Shown in pieces: positions 6,143 to 9,658 of a stretch of DNA of 9,658 nt. The notes under the pieces were generated by a model. It searched no databases. It worked only from the letters and a program-made list of their open reading frames with translations, and had not been told where the DNA came from. Both the position numbers and the translations under genes were made by a program. The DNA comes from an uncultured Psychrobacillus sp. (GTDB taxonomy: Bacteria > Bacillota > Bacilli > Bacillales_A > Planococcaceae): the NCBI GenBank assembly GCA_934234185.1, contig CAKQHO010000125.1, positions 1 to 9,658 on the forward strand, given 5' to 3'. Within the stretch, counting starts at the first letter, position 1, and every line of letters begins with the position of its first letter.

Positions 6143-6469
6143 ATGACAGTCAAATTAACTGTAGAAAATGCCGTACAGGCTAAAGCAGAAGTAGAACGCT
6201 TAGAAGCAGAAGGATATTCAAAAGATCATATCCATGTTTTTGCACACTTCAAGGAACGCGCAGATGATATTAATAATGCACTGGATACAAAGGATGTTGG
6301 CATGAAGGAACAAGGCTTCTTAGAATCAATGAAGAACATGTTCACTTCTCGTGGAGATGAGCTTCGTAGTAAAATGGTCGCTACCGGCTTGACTATGGAA
6401 GAAGCTGAAGCAGCAGAGAGTGAATTAGATAAGGGCAAGCTGATTATAATTGCCCATAAAAAAGATTAA
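6143..6469 (+). CDS. YflT-domain general stress protein
   Basis: A 108-residue, strongly charged cytoplasmic protein with the YflT heat-induced stress domain (PF11181). It has an N-terminal strand-helix unit (VENAVQAKAEVERLEAEGYS, 7-26), the strand HIHVFAHF (29-36), and a C-terminal half with LTMEEAEAAESELDKGKLIIIAH (83-105). The late segment, where a helix leads into a buried strand, is the family hallmark. The biochemical role is unknown; family members are induced by heat, salt and starvation. GGAGGGG (6130-6136) lies six bases upstream of the ATG. The gene is monocistronic, running from a sigma-B-type promoter to a shared terminator. Length is close to that of B. subtilis YflT. Confidence 0.85.
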   Translation: MTVKLTVENAVQAKAEVERLEAEGYSKDHIHVFAHFKERADDINNALDTKDVGMKEQGFLESMKNMFTSRGDELRSKMVATGLTMEEAEAAESELDKGKLIIIAHKKD

Positions 6470-6473
6470 AGCC

Positions 6474-6506
6474 AAAAGGTATCGAGGACATCCCTCGATA
6501 CCTTTT
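6474..6506. terminator. Bidirectional terminator between convergent genes
   Basis: A perfect 14-base inverted repeat (6474-6487 and 6493-6506; AAAAGGTATCGAGG and its complement) with a five-base loop is flanked by T-rich or A-rich ends on both strands. It can end the stress gene on the plus strand and the MutS-like gene on the minus strand. Confidence 0.88.
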
Positions 6507-6519
6507 CATTTGTTTCAAA

Positions 6520-8211
6520 CTAATGTTTCTGGACGGTTACCCCTCTACTTATTTTACTCCATTCATGGGTTTCAAAAAAACGTTGAGCTAATTGATTTGC
6601 TTGTGTAGTGACGCTTTCTGGATAATCAAGAACCTCCAGTAGTTTGATAGCATTCCTCGTTACGGATGGTCCTTTATGTATTTTATAATCAAATAATACC
6701 TTACCATTTTCTATAGATTCTCTAAAATGATAATTAGTGTACACATCACATGCAATTTTAGTAAGCTCAATATCATGCGAGGCAATAATTGTCATGCCTT
6801 TATTTAAAGAAAGCCACTCCAGTATAGATGCGGATGCTGAAATTCTTTCCACTGTATTTGTTCCTTTTAAAATTTCATCAATAAAGGAGATAGTCGATTT
6901 CTTTTCTTCGTTAAGCTTGATTATTCTTTTGAGAGACTTTATTTCTGCTATAAAATAACTGTCTCCATCCAATATGCTGTCCTGAATTGCCATGGAAGTG
7001 ACAATGTAACTCGGTTTCATGACCCACTTTTTAGCCAAAGCAGTATTTATAGTTTGTGCCAGAATCGCATTAATGGCAACTGCTTTAATATAAGTAGATT
7101 TTCCAGAGGCATTAGAGCCCGTAATTAAAACACTTTTACCTAGATTCGAAGAATTTGTCACTGGCTCATTAATAAGTGGATGTGCCATTTCTTCAAATAT
7201 AAGCTCTTCTTTATCTAAAAATTTGGGGATAGAGTAAAAGCTAAGTGATTTTCTATAAAATGCAATTGCGATAGCTGCATCAAGTTTGCCGATTGCCTCC
7301 CATAATTGCTTATATGCTTGCTGGTGAGTAACAATTGTTTTAACTATTTGGTTATACGCTATAAAATCTAGTAAAAATACAATGCGAAAGTATTCAAACA
7401 AAAAATCAAAATCTCCCCCACTATTACCACCAATAGATAAAATCTTCCCATAAAATGACGTTTTTCTTAATGCCTTTCCTTGCCCCTCAAAAATATTGGA
7501 AAATAAAGTGAGCTGAGGATGACGAATAGCGGCTAGGCTTTTTCCTGTATTCACAATGGCAGCCATGTATGCAACAGAGTGTAAATCATATTCCAGCTCT
7601 TTTTTATTACTATAATAAACTACCAAGTTCATCACGAAAGAAATAAAAAGACATACTAATCCATTCTTAACACTAAAAAAAATAAGGACTATCGACAATA
7701 TCGGCAAGCACGCAAGTATGCTATACATATATGAATTGTTAATCTTTTGGTCATTTGCCTTATAAAAATAGGAGGATGAATTTGCATAGTTTTGTTTTCC
7801 AAGACTTGATAATATGAGAAGTACTTTTTCTCTTAGCTTTTGGTCTTTCTCAATCAATACATATAGCTCTTCCTGTTCTTTCACATCGGAGAGTCTCGGA
7901 TCGATATCATGTAATTGATTAAACAAGTACTCCGAACCTACACTCGATTTTGTATAATTTAGCTTTTCAAAAACCTCTTGCATCGAAAGGTCATTCCATG
8001 TTAACTGATCAACACCATCGTCGTGACCGATATACTTCCTTTTATTCTCCCAATACGAAGAAACAGATTCGGTATCCTCCTTTACAGCAAGATATGACCC
8101 GTTATCCCACTCGTTTCTTAGCTGTTTCAATCTTTTTTTATTTTTGGTTATTAGATTATATAAAAAGATCAACAACACAAGTAGCACTATTATGATAAGT
8201 AAATTCCCCAT
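6520..8211 (-). CDS. Membrane-anchored MutS-type ATPase lacking the mismatch-binding domain
   Basis: A 563-residue protein with an N-terminal membrane segment (about 3-20), a helical middle, a hydrophobic hairpin (about 161-200) and a C-terminal MutS-type ATPase. ATPase motifs: Walker A GSNASGKST at 365-373, the conserved DGDSYFIAEI at 415-424, Walker B ISFIDE at 441-446 with Asp445-Glu446, KGTNTVER at 449-456 (the RGT-T-G equivalent), and ASHDIEL at 477-483 (MutS TH--EL equivalent). The N-terminal mismatch-recognition domain of MutS1 with its Phe-X-Glu is absent, and length is well short of the usual 850 residues. A short hydrophobic-plus-MutS_V architecture is known from uncharacterised MutS-like families in Firmicutes and Bacteroidetes. 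A mismatch-repair role is unlikely; the true role is unknown. AGAGGG (8219-8224) precedes the ATG by seven bases. It is transcribed alone. Confidence 0.85.
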   Translation of the reverse strand: MGNLLIIIVLLVLLIFLYNLITKNKKRLKQLRNEWDNGSYLAVKEDTESVSSYWENKRKYIGHDDGVDQLTWNDLSMQEVFEKLNYTKSSVGSEYLFNQLHDIDPRLSDVKEQEELYVLIEKDQKLREKVLLILSSLGKQNYANSSSYFYKANDQKINNSYMYSILACLPILSIVLIFFSVKNGLVCLFISFVMNLVVYYSNKKELEYDLHSVAYMAAIVNTGKSLAAIRHPQLTLFSNIFEGQGKALRKTSFYGKILSIGGNSGGDFDFLFEYFRIVFLLDFIAYNQIVKTIVTHQQAYKQLWEAIGKLDAAIAIAFYRKSLSFYSIPKFLDKEELIFEEMAHPLINEPVTNSSNLGKSVLITGSNASGKSTYIKAVAINAILAQTINTALAKKWVMKPSYIVTSMAIQDSILDGDSYFIAEIKSLKRIIKLNEEKKSTISFIDEILKGTNTVERISASASILEWLSLNKGMTIIASHDIELTKIACDVYTNYHFRESIENGKVLFDYKIHKGPSVTRNAIKLLEVLDYPESVTTQANQLAQRFFETHEWSKISRGVTVQKH

Positions 8212-8241
8212 GCCAACACCCTCTTTCTAAACTTTATACGG

Positions 8242-8278
8242 ATTATACACTTAGAAGTTTCTGAAACTTTGTATTATA
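8242..8278 (-). promoter_or_regulatory. Two candidate -10 boxes and a small palindrome upstream of the MutS-like gene
   Basis: On the minus strand two perfect TATAAT boxes occur, at 8242-8247 and 8273-8278, but neither has a good -35 at the right distance. Between them is the palindrome AAGTTT-CTG-AAACTT (8255-8269). A promoter in this region is likely; which box is used, and whether the palindrome binds a regulator, cannot be said. Confidence 0.35.
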
Positions 8279-8443
8279 ATCTGTATACTTCTCAAAATTA
8301 TTTAATCCACTTATAATAAAGAATATACGTTCGTTAAATTATTAGAAAAACTTAGTGTCACAATAAAATAAAGATTAGAATAGTTTTAAAAGACTAGATG
8401 GAATGTTGCTTGTATTTGAAACAATAATTAGGAGGTGATTTTT

Positions 8444-8473
8444 TTGAAACCAGTGATACTTTTATGTGGATAA
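8444..8473 (+). CDS. Possible nine-codon leader peptide or gene remnant
   Basis: A near-perfect Shine-Dalgarno AGGAGGTGA (8430-8438) is followed at the correct spacing by TTG and the frame MKPVILLCG, ending in TAA. Such a strong binding site on so short a frame suggests either a regulatory leader peptide or the start of a gene whose remainder was lost. Overlapping hairpins begin 27 bases after the stop codon. No obvious controlled gene follows on the plus strand. I do not recognise the peptide. Confidence 0.3.
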   Translation: MKPVILLCG

Positions 8474-8499
8474 GAATGTTCAATCTACACAATAATTTT

Positions 8500-8562
8500 G
8501 AAAAGGTACATTGAATCCCTTTTCTATTAAGGGATATTAACTATATTCCTTATCGCCTTTTC
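8500..8562 (+). promoter_or_regulatory. Attenuator-like set of mutually exclusive hairpins
   Basis: Segments pair in overlapping ways. GAAAAGG (8500-8506) pairs with CCTTTTC (8518-8524), or with a second copy of that sequence at 8556-8562. ATCCCTT (8515-8521) pairs with AAGGGAT (8529-8535). AAGGGATAT (8529-8537) pairs with ATATTCCTT (8543-8551) through nine pairs, one G-U. The middle hairpin excludes the first and third, the logic of a 1:2, 2:3, 3:4 attenuator. It lies just after the nine-codon frame. The helices are short and AT-rich, and a regulated gene is not visible, so function is speculative. Confidence 0.3.
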
Positions 8563-8671
8563 TAAATAAATAGTCAAGCATTTCATGAATTTGATATGTA
8601 ATAAGGCTGTTAAAAGGCTTCGTTTGTTATACGAGATCTCAGTCCCAACCATCCTCCAACATATTTCAACT

Positions 8672-8740
8672 AGTAGGGGGTGAACAGTTTAGTCGACAGG
8701 ATCGATGTCCCACGCCTCCGTACGTTCTACCCTGGCTACT
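8672..8740 (-). other. Long hairpin immediately beyond the predicted 3' end of the group II intron
   Basis: Twelve pairs form around a 38-base interior: AGTAG/CTACT (8672-8676 with 8736-8740), GGG/CCC (8677-8679 with 8730-8732) and GAAC/GTTC (8682-8685 with 8724-8727), with a two-by-two internal loop and a three-base bulge. Inside, GACA and TGTC (8695-8698, 8706-8709) form a smaller hairpin. There is no U-tract, so it is not a terminator. It begins 14 bases past the predicted splice site and might be a 3' extension of the intron or a structured insertion target. Confidence 0.4.
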
Positions 8741-8754
8741 GATAGGTTAAATCA

Positions 8755-8830
8755 ATCGAGTAGGAGGCTAGTCATTAATTGGCTAGCCGACCTCTCACAC
8801 CACCGTACGTACGGTTCCGTATACGGCGGT
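8755..8830 (-). ncRNA. Group II intron domains V and VI
   Basis: Domain V is 8830-8799 on the minus strand: lower helix ACCGCCGTA with TACGGTGGT, a short ACG/CGT upper helix closed by a GAAC loop, and the usual 3'-side bulge. The catalytic triad position reads CGC rather than the more common AGC, with the G in a G-U pair. Domain VI is 8796-8758: GAG/CTC, AGG/CCT and GGCTAG/CTAGCC, with a single bulged adenosine opposite 8761, seven bases from the predicted intron end, as expected for the lariat branch point. Confidence 0.85.
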
Positions 8831-9658
8831 TCAATAACTTAAGTATCGGCGCTCATATAGGTGATTCAGGTCTTTCAACCCCCACTTTATGAGCGTTGTT
8901 GTTTTAATTGCTTTGTGAAGTGTTTCGCTTTTGGACACTCGCCAATATCCCTTTCGGGAACTTGCTACTTTTATAGCCTCCTCATGCAAAATACCAAGCC
9001 TGCATAGTTGGCTATATTTCGTCCCAATCTTCTTCCACCGTTTCCATATCAATTGACGTAATCGATGATGTAACCACTTTGCAATGGAGTAGATAAACCC
9101 TTTTATCAAACCAATTCCATAGTAGTTAATCCAACCTACTATCACTTGGTTGAGTTCTTTCGTAATCTGTTCGAAGTTACCAGGGCGATTCCGTCTAGTG
9201 ATGCCTTTTAGTTTGGCTTTGAACCGTCTCTTGGCAGATTGATGGGGTCTGCATCCTACTCCTTTAGCAGTGGGATGTAAGCAGAAGCCTAAAAACTTTA
9301 GTTTAACAGGAGAGCCGACCTGACTTTTCTTTTGGTTCATTGTTAGCTTTAGGTTTCCTTCAAGGAAATTAGAGATACTCTTCAGTACTCGTTCTCCGGC
9401 CCGTCTGCTTTTAGTATAAATACAGAAATCATCCGCAAACCTTACAAATTTATGCCCCCTTCTCTCTAGTTCTCTATCCAACTGGTGCAGATAGACATTA
9501 CTGAGAAGTGGAGAAAGAACACCGCCCTGTGGAGCGCCTTCTTCCGTCGGACTAATAAGACCGCCTTCTAAAATACCGCTCTTGAGAAATTTCCAGATTA
9601 GCTTCAAGATAATCTTATCGCCAATGAACTCTTTGAGGTATTCCATCAACTTTTGATG
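8831..9658 (-). CDS. Group II intron reverse transcriptase/maturase, C-terminal part
   Basis: The last 275 residues of an LtrA-type intron-encoded protein; the frame is open to the window edge (visible start HQKLMEYLKEF), so internal Met codons are not the true start. Numbering from the first visible residue: GAPQGGVLSPLLSN at 41-54 (RT block 4), RFADDFCIY at 73-81 with the catalytic Asp76-Asp77, KFLGFCLHP at 121-129 (RT block 7), KAKLKGITRRN at 147-157, and the maturase/thumb domain with GWINYYG at 175-181 and a basic helix at about 190-210. It ends in YERRYLSY with no HNH endonuclease domain, so it belongs to an endonuclease-less lineage. It helps its intron RNA fold and splice, and copies it into new DNA sites. 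The stop codon directly abuts domain V. Confidence 0.93.
   Translation of the reverse strand, partial: HQKLMEYLKEFIGDKIILKLIWKFLKSGILEGGLISPTEEGAPQGGVLSPLLSNVYLHQLDRELERRGHKFVRFADDFCIYTKSRRAGERVLKSISNFLEGNLKLTMNQKKSQVGSPVKLKFLGFCLHPTAKGVGCRPHQSAKRRFKAKLKGITRRNRPGNFEQITKELNQVIVGWINYYGIGLIKGFIYSIAKWLHHRLRQLIWKRWKKIGTKYSQLCRLGILHEEAIKVASSRKGYWRVSKSETLHKAIKTTTLIKWGLKDLNHLYERRYLSY

Larger units (their letters stand above)
8279..8671. other. Gene-poor stretch between the MutS-like gene and the intron
   Basis: This AT-rich region has no reading frame of convincing length. A 32-codon frame at 8585-8683 (plus) lacks a ribosome binding site and is probably chance. The region does hold a nine-codon frame with an excellent binding site and a set of overlapping hairpins (8444-8562), listed separately. 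The imperfect direct repeat AAGGCTGTTAAAAGGCTT lies around 8604-8621. Confidence 0.5.
8755..9658 (-). mobile_element. Group II intron, 3' portion (truncated by the window edge)
   Basis: A self-splicing retroelement on the minus strand. Visible parts are the C-terminal half of the reverse transcriptase/maturase, domain V, domain VI and the predicted 3' splice site (after CTCGAT, ending at 8755). The 5' end, domains I-III and the exon-binding sites lie beyond 9658. The segment is visibly richer in G and C than the flanking genes, as expected of a transferred element. Its reading frame is open to the edge and both RNA domains are well formed, so it may be active. Confidence 0.9.

Noticed and set aside
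6226..6438. A 70-codon frame antisense to the YflT-type gene, and similar antisense frames inside the esterase, flavin reductase and MutS-like genes
   Set aside because: All are mirror frames of well-supported genes with no start signals of their own.
6520..8211. Naming the MutS-like gene as mutS or mutS2
   Set aside because: It has neither the mismatch-recognition domain of MutS nor the C-terminal Smr nuclease of MutS2, and it carries membrane segments found in neither.
8585..8683. A 32-codon plus-strand frame that might be the target of the attenuator-like hairpins
   Set aside because: There is no Shine-Dalgarno before its ATG, no recognisable motif, and it runs into the hairpin beside the intron.
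8755..9658. CRISPR array or tandem repeats in the GC-richer right end
   Set aside because: No regularly spaced repeats are present; the repeated CGTACG words belong to the folded domain V helix and the adjacent hairpin.

Overview
The window looks like chromosomal DNA of a low-GC, Gram-positive, probably spore-forming bacterium of the order Bacillales (a Bacillaceae or Planococcaceae relative; inferred). The support is AT-rich sequence, strong AGGAGG-type ribosome binding sites, intrinsic terminators with U-tracts, a T-box leader, a sigma-B-type promoter on a YflT-type stress gene, and a Bacillus-like gene set. It is mostly a patchwork of single-gene units in alternating orientation, with a mobile intron at the right end.

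Left block (1-1828, minus strand): the N-terminal third of a secreted D-Ala-D-Ala carboxypeptidase (peptidase S13/PBP4 type) runs off the left edge, and an intact erythromycin-esterase-family protein lies upstream of it. Next, on the plus strand, come a sigma-A promoter, a complete T-box leader with antiterminator and terminator, and an MFS exporter-like protein (1957-3557). A 380-base gap follows, holding a terminator, a very short minus-strand reading frame with a good ribosome binding site, and a 90-base element with inverted ends. Then come a VTT-domain (TVP38/TMEM64) membrane protein and a calcineurin-like metallophosphoesterase (3887-5370), probably co-transcribed.

Middle-right block: a flavin reductase-like protein (minus) and a YflT-type general stress protein (plus) are divergent from a 135-base region. 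That region carries a sigma-A-like promoter one way and a clear sigma-B-type promoter the other. The stress gene converges, across a shared hairpin terminator, on a large membrane-anchored MutS-type ATPase that lacks the mismatch-recognition domain (6520-8211, minus).

Right end (8212-9658): a gene-poor stretch with a nine-codon reading frame behind a perfect Shine-Dalgarno, followed by overlapping, mutually exclusive hairpins. It is followed by the 3' part of a group II intron on the minus strand: reverse transcriptase/maturase C-terminal half, domain V and domain VI with a bulged branch-point A. A further long hairpin lies just outside the predicted intron end. The intron's 5' half lies beyond the window.

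The most informative signals are the T-box controlling an efflux-type transporter, whose tRNA identity is ambiguous between Ser and Ala, and the two structured RNAs near the intron. I found no CRISPR array, rRNA or tRNA gene.
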